A stretch of 64,000 nucleotides of DNA from Lachnospiraceae bacterium G41 (lineage in GTDB: Bacteria > Bacillota > Clostridia > Lachnospirales > Lachnospiraceae): positions 1 through 64,000 of the forward strand of contig FNEU01000011.1 in NCBI GenBank assembly GCA_900100245.1, written 5' to 3'. Position 1 is the first letter of the stretch, and every line of letters begins with the position of its first letter. The notes below the pieces were generated by a model. It saw nothing but the letters and a program-made list of their open reading frames with translations, was not told the origin of the DNA and ran no database searches. Shown piece after piece: positions 42,970-52,479 of the stretch. The translations under genes were made by a program, and so were the position numbers.

Positions 42970-43817
42970 AGTTTCTCTCCTTTGATGAGAATCATCATCA
43001 TTTCATCCACGCTCATCTTTTCAACAACCATTGACGGATAATTTTCGATGTAAAAATCTCTCGCATCCGTCAGGCATTCGATACCGTACTTTTCTTTTCT
43101 GTAAGCTTTTACATGGGATTTATCCATTGTGGCAAAGGTTTCTTCATCCACCTTAAGTGCCGCATACTCACTTAAAAGTTTATCGGTATCATCGTTAAAT
43201 ACTATCTTTCCGTCGTGAATCATGTATGTCGTATCGCAGAGTTTTTCGATGTCCGATGAAATGTGCGAACTGATTAATACCGTACGGTTTTCGTCTTTTT
43301 CCATGTAGTCTCTGATCTCGCCCAGGATATCATCTCTTGCAACAACATCAAGGCCTACCGTGGGCTCGTCCAAGATAAGAACATCGGTGTCGTGTGAAAG
43401 CGCCGTAAGAACTTTAAGCTTCGCCTTCATACCGTTTGAAAACTCTTTGATCATCTTATCTGTCGGAAGTTTGTACTGCTCGCATTTTTTATAAAAAGCA
43501 GCTTCATCAAAAGATTTGTATGTGGCTTTTAAAATCTTTGCCACATCTTTAATCTTAAAAGACTCCGAGAAAAACGAATCCGTCATTACACAGCCTATGC
43601 GTTCTTTGTCTTCGTATTTGAAGTCTTTTATGTTTTTATCATTTATAAATATTTCGCCCTCTTTGTAGGAGATTAATCCGAGGATCGCCTTAAAGGTGGT
43701 ACTCTTGCCGGCTCCGTTTGTGCCGACCAAGCCGTTAATGGTACCGGGCTTTAAATCGAGCGAAACATCAAGATTAAAATCTTTATAATTCTTTTTAAGT
43801 CCGTCTATCCTAATCAT
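42966..43817 (-). CDS. ABC transporter ATPase (ABC-2 exporter)
   Basis: The 283-residue ATPase has Walker A GTNGAGKSTT, the signature FSNGMKAKLKVLTAL in place of the standard LSGGQ, and Walker B VLILDEPTVGLD. The altered signature is common in the YtrB-type group, and the C-terminal about 80 residues form a regulatory extension. It follows the GntR gene by 12 bp and pairs with the ABC-2 permease. Confidence 0.92.
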   Translation of the reverse strand: MIRIDGLKKNYKDFNLDVSLDLKPGTINGLVGTNGAGKSTTFKAILGLISYKEGEIFINDKNIKDFKYEDKERIGCVMTDSFFSESFKIKDVAKILKATYKSFDEAAFYKKCEQYKLPTDKMIKEFSNGMKAKLKVLTALSHDTDVLILDEPTVGLDVVARDDILGEIRDYMEKDENRTVLISSHISSDIEKLCDTTYMIHDGKIVFNDDTDKLLSEYAALKVDEETFATMDKSHVKAYRKEKYGIECLTDARDFYIENYPSMVVEKMSVDEMMMILIKGEKL

Positions 43818-43829
43818 TTTGATTCCTCT

Positions 43830-44201
43830 CTACTCTTCGGTCAGCATGTCAAACATTTCAAACAGTTCTTCCCTGGTAATGCCGTACATGTTCGCAATTT
43901 CTACTGCCTTCCTCAGATCGTCTTCGATTTCTTTTAGACGGCTTTCCCTGATGTACTCCGAATTGTTGCCGTTCACATATGTTCCTTTGCCGTGAACTGT
44001 GATTACAAATCCGTTTGCTTCGAGTTCATCGTAAGCCTTTTTGACGGTGAGCGCCGAAATATTAAGATCTTTGGATAATGCCCTGACCGATGGCAGCGCA
44101 TCGTTTTCCTTAAGCGTTCCGTCCGCTATCTGAGCCTTAATCTGCTGAATAATCTGACTGTAGATAGGTATCATTGAAGAATTATTGACTATAATCTTCA
44201 T
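43830..44201 (-). CDS. GntR family regulator (YtrA subfamily)
   Basis: The 123-residue protein has the winged helix of the GntR family (PIYSQIIQQIKAQIADGTLKE, then LPSVRALSKDLNISALTVKKAYDELEANGF) and a short C-terminal helical part, as in the YtrA group. These usually control the ABC transporter genes behind them. The ATG at 44201 has GGGAG 8 bp upstream; an ATG at 44336 would read through the promoter and its repeats. Confidence 0.92.
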   Translation of the reverse strand: MKIIVNNSSMIPIYSQIIQQIKAQIADGTLKENDALPSVRALSKDLNISALTVKKAYDELEANGFVITVHGKGTYVNGNNSEYIRESRLKEIEDDLRKAVEIANMYGITREELFEMFDMLTEE

Positions 44202-44224
44202 TCTGTAGTCTCCCAAACCTTTTA

Positions 44225-44311
44225 CCAACCATGTTACTTTCCAACTGTTATACTGTGCGATAAACACCTTATAACAGTAAACACTATATAACAGTGTATA
44301 ACACTTGTCAA
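44225..44311 (-). promoter_or_regulatory. Promoter and operator-like repeats of the GntR-ABC operon
   Basis: On the minus strand TTGACA (44306-44311), a 17-bp spacer and TATAGT (44283-44288) precede the GntR gene. The region contains several TGTTATA / TATAACA repeats, among them the palindrome GTGTTATACAC within the spacer, ACACTGTTATATAGTGT across the -10, and a further CAGTATAACAG copy near 44226-44240. This suggests autoregulation by the GntR protein. Confidence 0.7.
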
Positions 44312-44341
44312 TACATTTTTTAAAAATTTTTCTCATAAAAG

Positions 44342-44371
44342 AAAAACTCCGCTTTAAATGCGGAGTTTTTC
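44342..44371. terminator. Bidirectional terminator
   Basis: AAAAACTCCGC and GCGGAGTTTTT form a symmetrical stem with a short loop. It ends the zinc-ribbon/small membrane protein transcript on the minus strand. Confidence 0.85.
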
Positions 44372-44378
44372 GTGTATT

Positions 44379-44621
44379 TTAATAGATTCTTGTAGTTGTA
44401 TTATCCCTTGGGGTTTCCTCGTTCGAATAAGATTTGCTTTTCACCTCAATGTTCTTGGCAACGCAGTTGTACTTGATGCCGTAGAGGTTGAATTCATCTT
44501 CTTCGGCTTCGGTTTTTTTGCCCGGGAGCGAGGTAAGCTTTGCTAAAAAGTAGCAGGCTATAAAAGCCGCGAAGAACGCAAGTATTAAACTACATATTAA
44601 AATTATTAATATCTTCGGCAA
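44379..44621 (-). CDS. Small membrane protein with TTG start
   Basis: The 80-residue protein has one membrane helix near residues 5-28 (PKILIILICSLILAFFAAF) and a polar tail. I chose the TTG at 44621 because AGGAGGTGA, a perfect match to the 16S 3' end, lies 6 bp before it. The upstream part of the frame is hidden in the preceding gene, which it overlaps by 32 bp. I do not recognise the family. Confidence 0.7.
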   Translation of the reverse strand: MPKILIILICSLILAFFAAFIACYFLAKLTSLPGKKTEAEEDEFNLYGIKYNCVAKNIEVKSKSYSNEETPRDNTTTRIY

Positions 44622-46242
44622 TTGCGTCACCTCCTCTTCTCTTAAGATGTGCGGGTTTTCTGGTAGCCAGGTCATTATGATAAAGCACAAGATCGAATAT
44701 CGTAAGGAATGCACCTGCGCATAAAAGAATGCTACTTATGAGACTCAGTATCACACTCTGTGCATTAATCAACTGTATACCGAGAACCGATATCGTTAAG
44801 ATACCGCCCAAAAGTGCTCCGTAATAGTTCGAGCTGTTTTTAAGTTTACCTGCTCTGATATAACCTATCACGGCCAGTATGAGGTTTCCGACAATGAGAA
44901 AAATTCTAAACACTCCGGACATTGCACCTACACTAAATAATTTTCCCCGGCTCGAAATATTAAGAATAAAAGGAACTTCCCACAGAATCATTCCGACATA
45001 GAATACACCCATTACGATATCGATGATACTTTGTCTTATATACTGTTTTAAAAGTTCATTTTTATCTTTATTTTTTATATATACTACTTTCGTCTTCTGA
45101 TAGAATCGTCCCGCATCTTCCGAGCCCGAGTCTTTTATCTGCAATATCTTCATCTGAACGTAGTAGATGATATATGAAGCACACGACAGCATCAGAGCCA
45201 GATCTAGAGTCGCAAATGCGGTTCTTTTTGGGAACAGGTACACCGTAAGCAATGCAAGCGGGAAGAAAAGCAGTGTTAAAAGAAGCACTCCGATAAAAAA
45301 CTTTCTTTTTGAAATAGGAAAATCGCTCGCCGCCTTGCCGGTCTGACCGTTGACCGTCATATAGGCCACTTTCTTTTCGTTCTTAAAAGACATAAACCAT
45401 ATCGGGAAGAGCGCTCTCTTTGCACTCACAGCAGTGTTAAACTGTTTTGTGGCTTCGTCGTTTGATAAGTATATCTTCATGTTTTTGTATTCGCCCTTGC
45501 AGGATGCATTCGATACGACTTCCCTTGCAACATCGTTGGCAAGTTCTTCCGCCTCATGTTCATACACGATGCTGTCGACATCCGAAATATCTGCATAAAA
45601 TCCGCTAAGGTACGAAGGGTAAAACTTCTTTTTGCCTTCGGTAAAAAACGGTGCGATTCTCTCTCCGAGATCGTCCGAGAATGAATATGACGCATCCCTG
45701 CAGATACCTTCAAATTCACCTTTTATATATCCGTTTACATCAAAATAATACGATGTGACAAAATCTGCGGTTTTATGAATCTCTGCTCCGCTGACTCTGA
45801 AAATTCCTTCCTGATTCACTTCATAAAACCAGTAAGGAACATATATCGCCCTGAACTTATCAAGTACCTTCGGATCCTTTAATTCGCTCGGTGCAAATAT
45901 TGCTTTCTTGGTAATCTTCTTAAATTCGCCGATGCACTCCTCTTTGGTCTTTTCAAAAGGAATGATGTAATCGGGCTTTTTCTCTTTGGAAATTCTGGAA
46001 GTAAGAACTGTAGATGAAGCACAGTATGTACAGAAACTCGAAGCCTCATTGTCTTCACACATGATCTCGGCGCCGCACTGAGGACATGTAAAAACAGTGG
46101 TTTCGAAATAATCGTAATCCACTGAATCGTTTTCCTTAGTTACGCTCTCGGGTGCATAAGATGAGTTACATTTATTGCAGACAAGGCTTTTTGACTTGAT
46201 GTCATATATGATATTTCCGCCACAGTTTTTGCAGGCAAACAT
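44590..46242 (-). CDS. TFIIB-type zinc-ribbon membrane protein
   Basis: The 550-residue protein begins with two zinc ribbons (CKNCGG...CNKC and CPQCGAEIMC...CTYC), followed by a domain of about 230 residues (DYIIPFEKTKEECIGEFKKI, then RAIYVPYWFYEV) and about six membrane helices in the C-terminal half. The family is common in Firmicutes and annotated only as TFIIB-type zinc-ribbon protein; its role is unknown. It shares the transcript with the small membrane protein behind it. Confidence 0.85.
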   Translation of the reverse strand: MFACKNCGGNIIYDIKSKSLVCNKCNSSYAPESVTKENDSVDYDYFETTVFTCPQCGAEIMCEDNEASSFCTYCASSTVLTSRISKEKKPDYIIPFEKTKEECIGEFKKITKKAIFAPSELKDPKVLDKFRAIYVPYWFYEVNQEGIFRVSGAEIHKTADFVTSYYFDVNGYIKGEFEGICRDASYSFSDDLGERIAPFFTEGKKKFYPSYLSGFYADISDVDSIVYEHEAEELANDVAREVVSNASCKGEYKNMKIYLSNDEATKQFNTAVSAKRALFPIWFMSFKNEKKVAYMTVNGQTGKAASDFPISKRKFFIGVLLLTLLFFPLALLTVYLFPKRTAFATLDLALMLSCASYIIYYVQMKILQIKDSGSEDAGRFYQKTKVVYIKNKDKNELLKQYIRQSIIDIVMGVFYVGMILWEVPFILNISSRGKLFSVGAMSGVFRIFLIVGNLILAVIGYIRAGKLKNSSNYYGALLGGILTISVLGIQLINAQSVILSLISSILLCAGAFLTIFDLVLYHNDLATRKPAHLKRRGGDAIAEDINNFNM

Positions 46243-46256
46243 ATTTCTCTCCCTAT

Positions 46257-46297
46257 TAAAAAACTCCGATAATATAAAGTATATCCTCTCGGAGTTT
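46257..46297 (-). terminator. Terminator of the polysaccharide operon
   Basis: On the minus strand AAACTCCGA and TCGGAGTTT form a 9-bp stem with a 19-nt loop, followed by TTTT. It stands behind the membrane protein gene that closes the rfbA operon. Confidence 0.7.
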
Positions 46298-46330
46298 CGA
46301 GTCTATGTCGTTTACAGCAATAATTTAAAT

Positions 46331-46906
46331 TTATTTTGTCTTTTTCGGCAAATTAGCGTTTTTCTTTTCTAAACTTTTTATGATGGTTAAAAACTCAAGT
46401 ATCACAGTCGGAATGATATTAATGACGATAAGGAAGTTCTGTAAAATTTTTAAATCTTTTCCTGTGGTTAAGAGGTCAAGCTCTGAGCCGTTTAAAATCG
46501 AATCGGTTAAATATTCATCCTCATATACCTGCCAGTCACCGCTTAAAATTATGAGTTTAAGAATAAATGAAAGCACTACAAAAATTGCGGCAAATGCAAG
46601 CACAAGTTGGAGCGTGACTTTACATCCGTTTATCTTGCCGATAAAGAGCACGGTTATAAACGGAAGAGCCAGTTCGATAATATTTATGATGATTCCGATC
46701 GTAAAATAAAAGGATTTGATATCTGCAAAAATATATATGCAAATGTAAAGAATCCATTCCGAAACAATCTGAAGAATTAAAGAAATTAAGGGGATTACTA
46801 TCGTTAAAACAATCGTCTTTTTATTCGGCTTCGGATTGATTTTAAGAGCAAATATTAAGATTATAAAGCTAACATATATGATTAAAGCAAATAAGTAATT
46901 GAGCAT
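46331..46906 (-). CDS. Membrane protein of unknown function
   Basis: The 191-residue protein has about five hydrophobic segments, Ile/Leu-rich throughout, with a short polar loop near residues 120-140 (WQVYEDEYLTDSILNGSE). I do not recognise it. It follows the second glycosyltransferase by 23 bp, so it is likely part of the surface polysaccharide operon. Confidence 0.65.
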   Translation of the reverse strand: MLNYLFALIIYVSFIILIFALKINPKPNKKTIVLTIVIPLISLILQIVSEWILYICIYIFADIKSFYFTIGIIINIIELALPFITVLFIGKINGCKVTLQLVLAFAAIFVVLSFILKLIILSGDWQVYEDEYLTDSILNGSELDLLTTGKDLKILQNFLIVINIIPTVILEFLTIIKSLEKKNANLPKKTK

Positions 46907-46929
46907 TTTTTATTCTTCCAAAATATAGA

Positions 46930-48786
46930 TTAACAAACCGAGTAATCAAGACTTTCTTTGGTAAGATTATCGTTGTAATAAGGATCTCCGTCTTCAAGTT
47001 CCTTTGCGAATTTTCTCTTAAAGGTTTCAAGGTCTTTCATGTAGGCTTCATCGTCACATCCTAAAAGAATCTGAGGCTTGTCGCTTACCCCTTCAGCATA
47101 TGGATCAAATACATTTAAAAGACCTATTCTTCTTAAGTTAAGGCACAAAGAAATATCCGAAAAGGCTTTCTCAAAGCTTTCGTCAAAGCCGCCCGCTTTT
47201 TCAAAGTCACTTTTCTTTAACATAAGCATATCGGAAACAACTGCGCTTGTATCCTGAATGTAACAGAGTCTTCCCATGTAGCCGATGTATTTTTTGTCAA
47301 ACCCGTTATGAACGAGGCCTGCTGCCTTATCTTTCCCTATACCGATTACAACTGATGCGTGTTCAATCTTGCCTGCGGAATTAATAATCTTGCCACCGAC
47401 TGCGCCGACATCTTCCCTTTGCGCAATCGATAATAGTTCTCTTACTATATCCGGTGAGCAGACTTTCAAAGAACCGTCAAGGAAGAATAAAACTTCACCC
47501 TTTGCTTTCTTTGCAAGAGCATTTTTCTTTGCAAAGATATTCTTGTCTGCAATTTCGTTAGCAAAGTCTGATTCTTTTATGATTTCAATATTTGAATACG
47601 TGTTGAAGTTTTCAAGCGCATGGGAACAATCCTTTGTGTCGTCCGTTATGATAACGGAAACCAAAGGCTCACCCGTAACCGCATATTTTAATCTGAAAAT
47701 GGTCTCAAATGCTCTTGAAGAAGTGATGCTTGTATTGTAAATGCCGTTCGTTTTAAGATGGTCAGAAACGGCACGCTTTGCTGCATCTATTGCATAGGTC
47801 TTCGCGTTAATATTCTGTGCCACGCTGCCTGCGTGTGCTCTCCAGTAATAATAAATACCCGACACGTGAACGACCTTTTTGGCAAGCGAAGTTAAGCGCA
47901 GAATCATATCGTGATCCTGGCTTCCGTCATACTCTGTTCTGAAGAGTTCGGTTTCGTTTAGGAGTTCTTTTTTGAATACCGAGAAATGGCAGATATAATT
48001 GTTGGCGCGAAGATTGTCGATTGCAAAATCCGGCTTGAAATGAACGGTAATCATTTTGTTGATATCACCGTCCGTAAAAGTTGCCTCGTCGCAGTAAATG
48101 TAATCCGCACCCTCATCTATCGCTTCTCTGTATTTGAAAAGTGCGCTTGGATGCAGCACATCGTCATGATCGAAGAGGCCGATATAATCGCCCGTTGCCA
48201 TTTTGTAGCAGGCATTGGTATTGCCGGAAATGCCTTCGTTTTTCTCTAACTTTTTGTATACTACTCTTTTGTCGTTTTCAGAATATTTCTTACAGATGTC
48301 TCCTACGTAGGAATGCTCGGCATCGGAGCCGTCCGCAAGACAGAGTTCCCAGTATTTGTAAGTCTGGTTTACTACCGAATCTATCATTTCTTTTAGGAAG
48401 TCTTCGGGAGTATTATAAAGCGGAACAAGAATGGAAATAACAATTCTTTCGTCGAATTCCTTTCCTTCTTCTGCAAGTCTCTTGTCTTTGTCGGGGAAAG
48501 AAAGTGTTCCGAGTTCTTTGTATCTTTTCTTTAATCTGTTTTTGCTTTTTACCTTGTCGGAAACTGCCGATACGGAGCCGTACTGTGTGACTCTTTTAAC
48601 CTGTGAGCGAACATATCTTAAAGGCTTTGAAAGCTTGTATGCCTTGCTCGATTTGATGCGGTCGAGATTGTCTTTAATCTCTTCCTTTTCGTCCTCAAGC
48701 TCGGTTATTCGGCCTGAGAGTTCCATATTTTTTCTCTTGGTTTCCTCAAGTTCTTTTTTTAATTCTTCAAGTTCTCTGTTTTCCAT
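46930..48786 (-). CDS. Glycosyltransferase with coiled-coil and two GT2-like domains
   Basis: The 618-residue protein starts with a coiled-coil (about 1-50). A GT2 domain follows: ISILVPLYNTPEDFLKEMIDSV and the metal-binding FDHDD near residue 210. A second GT2-like domain begins near VSVIITDD (about 370); its DXD position reads FFLDGSL, so it may lack metal binding. It lies 15 bp behind the other glycosyltransferase gene. A role in surface polysaccharide or rhamnan assembly is likely, given the rfb genes. Confidence 0.88.
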   Translation of the reverse strand: MENRELEELKKELEETKRKNMELSGRITELEDEKEEIKDNLDRIKSSKAYKLSKPLRYVRSQVKRVTQYGSVSAVSDKVKSKNRLKKRYKELGTLSFPDKDKRLAEEGKEFDERIVISILVPLYNTPEDFLKEMIDSVVNQTYKYWELCLADGSDAEHSYVGDICKKYSENDKRVVYKKLEKNEGISGNTNACYKMATGDYIGLFDHDDVLHPSALFKYREAIDEGADYIYCDEATFTDGDINKMITVHFKPDFAIDNLRANNYICHFSVFKKELLNETELFRTEYDGSQDHDMILRLTSLAKKVVHVSGIYYYWRAHAGSVAQNINAKTYAIDAAKRAVSDHLKTNGIYNTSITSSRAFETIFRLKYAVTGEPLVSVIITDDTKDCSHALENFNTYSNIEIIKESDFANEIADKNIFAKKNALAKKAKGEVLFFLDGSLKVCSPDIVRELLSIAQREDVGAVGGKIINSAGKIEHASVVIGIGKDKAAGLVHNGFDKKYIGYMGRLCYIQDTSAVVSDMLMLKKSDFEKAGGFDESFEKAFSDISLCLNLRRIGLLNVFDPYAEGVSDKPQILLGCDDEAYMKDLETFKRKFAKELEDGDPYYNDNLTKESLDYSVC

Positions 48787-48801
48787 TTTCTTTTCCGGTA
48801 A

Positions 48802-50841
48802 TTAAATATCGATGTTTAAGAATGTATCTGTAATAATCTCTCTTACATTGCCGTGATCCTTGGCGTACATGTAAATCCTGTAATTTCCTTCCTCAAGATT
48901 ATCAACTGATACTCTTAAGTCAATTCCGCAAAGCTCGGTATTTTCGCTTCCGTTAAATCTTCCTGCAAGATCCGGACGAAGACTTCTCTCGGTCAGTATT
49001 ACAAACTGTTTGCCGTCCTTTTGTAAGATTACGTCAAAATCAAATCTCATATTGTCGATGCCCGGTACAACCGCATAGCCTTTGACAACAAGGATTTTAT
49101 GTTCGTCTTCTGTGATCTTTACTTCAAACTTTTCGAAGGAGAAGTAAACCCATCCTTCTTCATCGTTTGATTTTCTGCTTTCAAACTTACCGCTTGCGTT
49201 GATGCTTAAGTCTTCTTTTTCTTTTTCAAATTTAAGTTTGAAATCTGCGGAGCCACCCTCGTAAGGGTCAACTATCATAAGTGACGGATGACGGTTCTTA
49301 AGAATGGCTTTCTCGTAGGAGAGACGCTCGCTCTTAACTTTGTTCTTTGCATCCACACCTCTCGAAACAGATTCGTGATGAATGAGCTTAATATCGTTTA
49401 ACAGAACATTTCTGTAGCCGTTTTCGTACAGGTTCATGCAAAGATCCACGTCATTGTATCCGACCTTAAGCTCTTCGTATAAACCACCTACTCTGTCGTA
49501 AAGTTCTTTTCTAACGGCCAGGCATGCGCCTGTTACTGCAAGAACATTCTTGTTTACAAGATTATCACCTGCACCCGCCTTGACGGAATCTTCTTCGCCC
49601 ATAAACTTATGTGCGGGACCGTCTATGCCTGCGGATATTCCGACATGCTGAATCTTTCCGTCGGGATATAAAAGCTTGCAGCCGACACATCCGACACCCT
49701 TATTCGTAGCATAGGATGCCATTGTTCTAATCCATTCATATCCTTCAGCTTCGATGTCATCGTTTAAAAGGAGCAATACTTCACCTCTTGCAACCTTCGC
49801 ACCGACGTTGTTCATCTTGGAATAATTGAATTCTTCGACCGCATAAATATATTTGTATTCAAAGTCGCATTTTTCTAAGAAAGCTTCGACCTTGGCTTTG
49901 TTTTCCTCACTTGAACCGTTATCAACTATGATTACTTCAATCTTTTTAAGTCCCGCGAGATTAAGCTTGCCTATAAGCGAAGTAAGCATATCGGGATTGT
50001 CTTTTGACGGAATAATAACCGAAACGGTGATATCGGTTTCAACAGGGATTAATTTTAATTTTTCTTTTGCCTTTTTTCTGATTGCTGCATATTTATCGTC
50101 CGAAAGTGCAGGAATTATTTTCTGATATTCGGGATAAAGAAGCGCACCTGTTTCAAAGGATTCGCTTATTTCTTTTTCATCCGTATCAATTTCGATGCCT
50201 TTTGAAACAAGCACTGCAGGGATGTGGCAGATAAGATCTTCTCTCCTGTCCGCTCTTAGTTTTGCGCATGCCTCCACGGTCAGTTCATACATCATTCCCG
50301 TGTAATAAATCGATGCGGATAACATCTCTGTACTTGCAAGAAGGTCATTTAAGAAACTGCCTTCAATGGCAAACGCGTTGATATAATCAAACGATGCCAA
50401 TGTCTCGGGGCTGAATACAGGTTTGTAGTATCTGAAGGCCCTTCTTGCCTTGTATAATTCCTCTTCCTTAAAATCCGCAGATAATGCAAAATAATCCTCA
50501 TCGCCGTAGATTAATACTGCGTAAGGATTATCCAAAAGATATTCATAAATCAGGCGCTCGCTCTCTTTTCGTAAGATTCCGAAGGTAGGATCATAAATGA
50601 TATAGAATCTCGACTCATCATAAACAACATGGTTTTTAAGATTCTTTACCAAAGTTTCCATGCTCAGTCTTTCGACCACCTTCGCAGTCTCTTCTTCCAC
50701 TTCCTTTGAGGAAACGTAGTTGAAAACCGCAAGACTCTGATCTTCGTATTCTTTCAGAAGACGAATGTAATCTTTTTCATATTGTTTTTTTCTCGGCATC
50801 AGCAAAGCATTTTGCACTGCCTTTTTGAAGTTTTGTGCCAT
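48802..50841 (-). CDS. Large family 2 glycosyltransferase
   Basis: The 679-residue protein has a GT2 catalytic domain from about 270: VSVIIPSKDNPDMLTSLIGKL, VIIVDNGSSEENK, and the metal-binding LLLNDDIEAEGYEW, with the later VGGLYEELKVGYNDVDLCMNL. About 260 N-terminal residues resemble a second, divergent transferase-like or accessory part, and a beta-rich domain of about 120 residues follows the catalytic core. It is third in the rfbA-rfbC-GT-GT operon, 17 bp behind rfbC. Confidence 0.88.
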   Translation of the reverse strand: MAQNFKKAVQNALLMPRKKQYEKDYIRLLKEYEDQSLAVFNYVSSKEVEEETAKVVERLSMETLVKNLKNHVVYDESRFYIIYDPTFGILRKESERLIYEYLLDNPYAVLIYGDEDYFALSADFKEEELYKARRAFRYYKPVFSPETLASFDYINAFAIEGSFLNDLLASTEMLSASIYYTGMMYELTVEACAKLRADRREDLICHIPAVLVSKGIEIDTDEKEISESFETGALLYPEYQKIIPALSDDKYAAIRKKAKEKLKLIPVETDITVSVIIPSKDNPDMLTSLIGKLNLAGLKKIEVIIVDNGSSEENKAKVEAFLEKCDFEYKYIYAVEEFNYSKMNNVGAKVARGEVLLLLNDDIEAEGYEWIRTMASYATNKGVGCVGCKLLYPDGKIQHVGISAGIDGPAHKFMGEEDSVKAGAGDNLVNKNVLAVTGACLAVRKELYDRVGGLYEELKVGYNDVDLCMNLYENGYRNVLLNDIKLIHHESVSRGVDAKNKVKSERLSYEKAILKNRHPSLMIVDPYEGGSADFKLKFEKEKEDLSINASGKFESRKSNDEEGWVYFSFEKFEVKITEDEHKILVVKGYAVVPGIDNMRFDFDVILQKDGKQFVILTERSLRPDLAGRFNGSENTELCGIDLRVSVDNLEEGNYRIYMYAKDHGNVREIITDTFLNIDI

Positions 50842-50858
50842 ATGAATTACCTTCTTTT

Positions 50859-51404
50859 TTATAATTCACTAAGTTTTGGCCAGTTCCTGTCTCTCTCTAT
50901 GATGTTTAATAATGTCTCGTCCTTAACAGGCCAGTCAATACCGACTTCGGGGTCGTTCCAAACCAGTCCGCCTTCATCGTTGGGATGATAAAAGTCACTC
51001 ACTTTATAGAAGAATTCAGCCGTATCGGAAAGTACCAAAAATCCGTGTGCAAAACCCTTCGGTATAAAGAGCTGCTTTCTGTTTTCGGCTGATAAAACAA
51101 CTCCGAAAGATTTGCCGTATGTCGGCGAACCTTTTCTTAAATCAACTACCACATCGAATACTTCGCCGGAAATTACTCTGACTAATTTATCCTGCGGGAA
51201 ATTAATCTGGTAATGCATTCCTCTTAACACTCCCTTGGTCGAGGATGACTGGTTGTCCTGAACGAAAACGGTATCAATGCCCATTTCCTTAAAATCATTT
51301 GCCTGATAGGACTCCATAAAATATCCTCTCTGATCTCCGAAAGCTGTAGGCGTGATTACCTTAAGTCCTTCAATTTCGCATGTCTCCACGCTGAATTTGC
51401 CCAT
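50859..51404 (-). CDS. rfbC: dTDP-4-dehydrorhamnose 3,5-epimerase
   Basis: The 181-residue enzyme (RfbC/RmlC) epimerises dTDP-4-keto-6-deoxyglucose in the dTDP-L-rhamnose path. FMESYQANDF near the N-terminus, the catalytic histidine segment GVLRGMHYQ, and IPKGFAHGFLVLSD are the family motifs. It follows rfbA by 32 bp. The two other genes of the path (rfbB and rfbD) are not in the window. Confidence 0.95.
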   Translation of the reverse strand: MGKFSVETCEIEGLKVITPTAFGDQRGYFMESYQANDFKEMGIDTVFVQDNQSSSTKGVLRGMHYQINFPQDKLVRVISGEVFDVVVDLRKGSPTYGKSFGVVLSAENRKQLFIPKGFAHGFLVLSDTAEFFYKVSDFYHPNDEGGLVWNDPEVGIDWPVKDETLLNIIERDRNWPKLSEL

Positions 51405-51436
51405 TTTTCTTCTCCTAAATCCTTTATAGTAATTAA

Positions 51437-52306
51437 TTAAAGTCCGTTAGCAACCTCTACGAGATACTGTCCGTAAGCGGTTTTCATAAGAGGCTCTGCG
51501 AGTGCAAGAAGCTGCTCTTTGTTTATGAAGCCTCTCTTAAAAGCGATTTCCTCTATGCAGGAAATATATAAGCCCTGCCTTTTCTGGAATGCAGCAACGA
51601 AATCAGAAGCATCAAGAAGTGCATCGTGGTTTCCTGTATCAAGCCATGCAAAACCGCGTCCCAGTGTCTCCACATAAAGCTTGCCCCTTCTTAAATATTC
51701 GTTGTTTACACTTGTAATCTCTATCTCACCACGTGCCGAAGGCTTTACGTTCTTTGCGATTTCAACTACGTCGTTATCATAAAAGTAAAGTCCCGGAACA
51801 GCATAATTGCTCTTCGGATGTTCAGGCTTTTCTTCAATTGAAATTGCCTTGCCATTCTCATCAAATTCTACAACGCCGTATTCTCTCGGATCTCTTACGT
51901 AGTATCCGAAGATGGTAGCACAGTCTTTTCTGGATGCAACTTCTCTTAAAACCTTTGAAAAGCTCTGACCATAAAATATATTATCTCCCAAAATCAATGC
52001 AACCGAATCATCACCTATAAATTCTTCGCCGACTATAAATGCATCTGCAAGGCCTCTGGGTGTTTCCTGAATTGCATAATTCATATTAAGGCCAAGCTGT
52101 GAACCGTCGCCGAATAAATCTTTAAAAACAGGCAGATCTCTCGGTGTGGATATTATGAGAATATCTCTGATGCCTGCAAGCATCAGTATCGAAAGCGGAT
52201 AATAAATCATCGGCTTGTCATAAACCGGCATAATCTGCTTTGAAATTGCTTTTGTCAAAGGATAAAGTCTTGTTCCCGAACCGCCTGCTAATATAATTCC
52301 TTTCAT
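51437..52306 (-). CDS. rfbA: Glucose-1-phosphate thymidylyltransferase
   Basis: The 289-residue enzyme (RfbA/RmlA) makes dTDP-glucose from glucose-1-phosphate and d[20 protein letters not shown] at the start is the nucleotide-binding loop, and LGDNIFYG and [12 protein letters not shown] are further conserved stretches. It is the first gene of a likely five-gene operon (rfbA, rfbC, two glycosyltransferases, membrane protein). Confidence 0.96.
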   Translation of the reverse strand: MKGIILAGGSGTRLYPLTKAISKQIMPVYDKPMIYYPLSILMLAGIRDILIISTPRDLPVFKDLFGDGSQLGLNMNYAIQETPRGLADAFIVGEEFIGDDSVALILGDNIFYGQSFSKVLREVASRKDCATIFGYYVRDPREYGVVEFDENGKAISIEEKPEHPKSNYAVPGLYFYDNDVVEIAKNVKPSARGEIEITSVNNEYLRRGKLYVETLGRGFAWLDTGNHDALLDASDFVAAFQKRQGLYISCIEEIAFKRGFINKEQLLALAEPLMKTAYGQYLVEVANGL

Positions 52307-52380
52307 TCTTCCTCCGTCAGTAAATAACTTTTATTTGCTCAAAATTATTTAAGTATATATCTCAATTCATAGTTAGGTTT

Positions 52381-52409
52381 ATTATACCATATTTTTCTGT
52401 TTTTATCCA
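52381..52409 (-). promoter_or_regulatory. Promoter of the rfbA operon
   Basis: On the minus strand TGGATA (52404-52409), a 17-bp spacer and TATAAT (52381-52386) with TGG in front (extended -10) lie 75 bp before rfbA. It stands back to back with the pseC promoter. Confidence 0.65.
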
Positions 52410-52415
52410 CAAAGA

Positions 52416-52444
52416 TTGGCGCTCACTAATCAATATGCTATAAT
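52416..52444 (+). promoter_or_regulatory. Promoter of the pseC-like gene
   Basis: TTGGCG (52416-52421), a 17-bp spacer and a perfect TATAAT (52439-52444) stand 35 bp before the ATG. Confidence 0.75.
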
Positions 52445-52479
52445 AACAAAGTCAGTTGAATTTCTTTTAGGAGAAAAAC

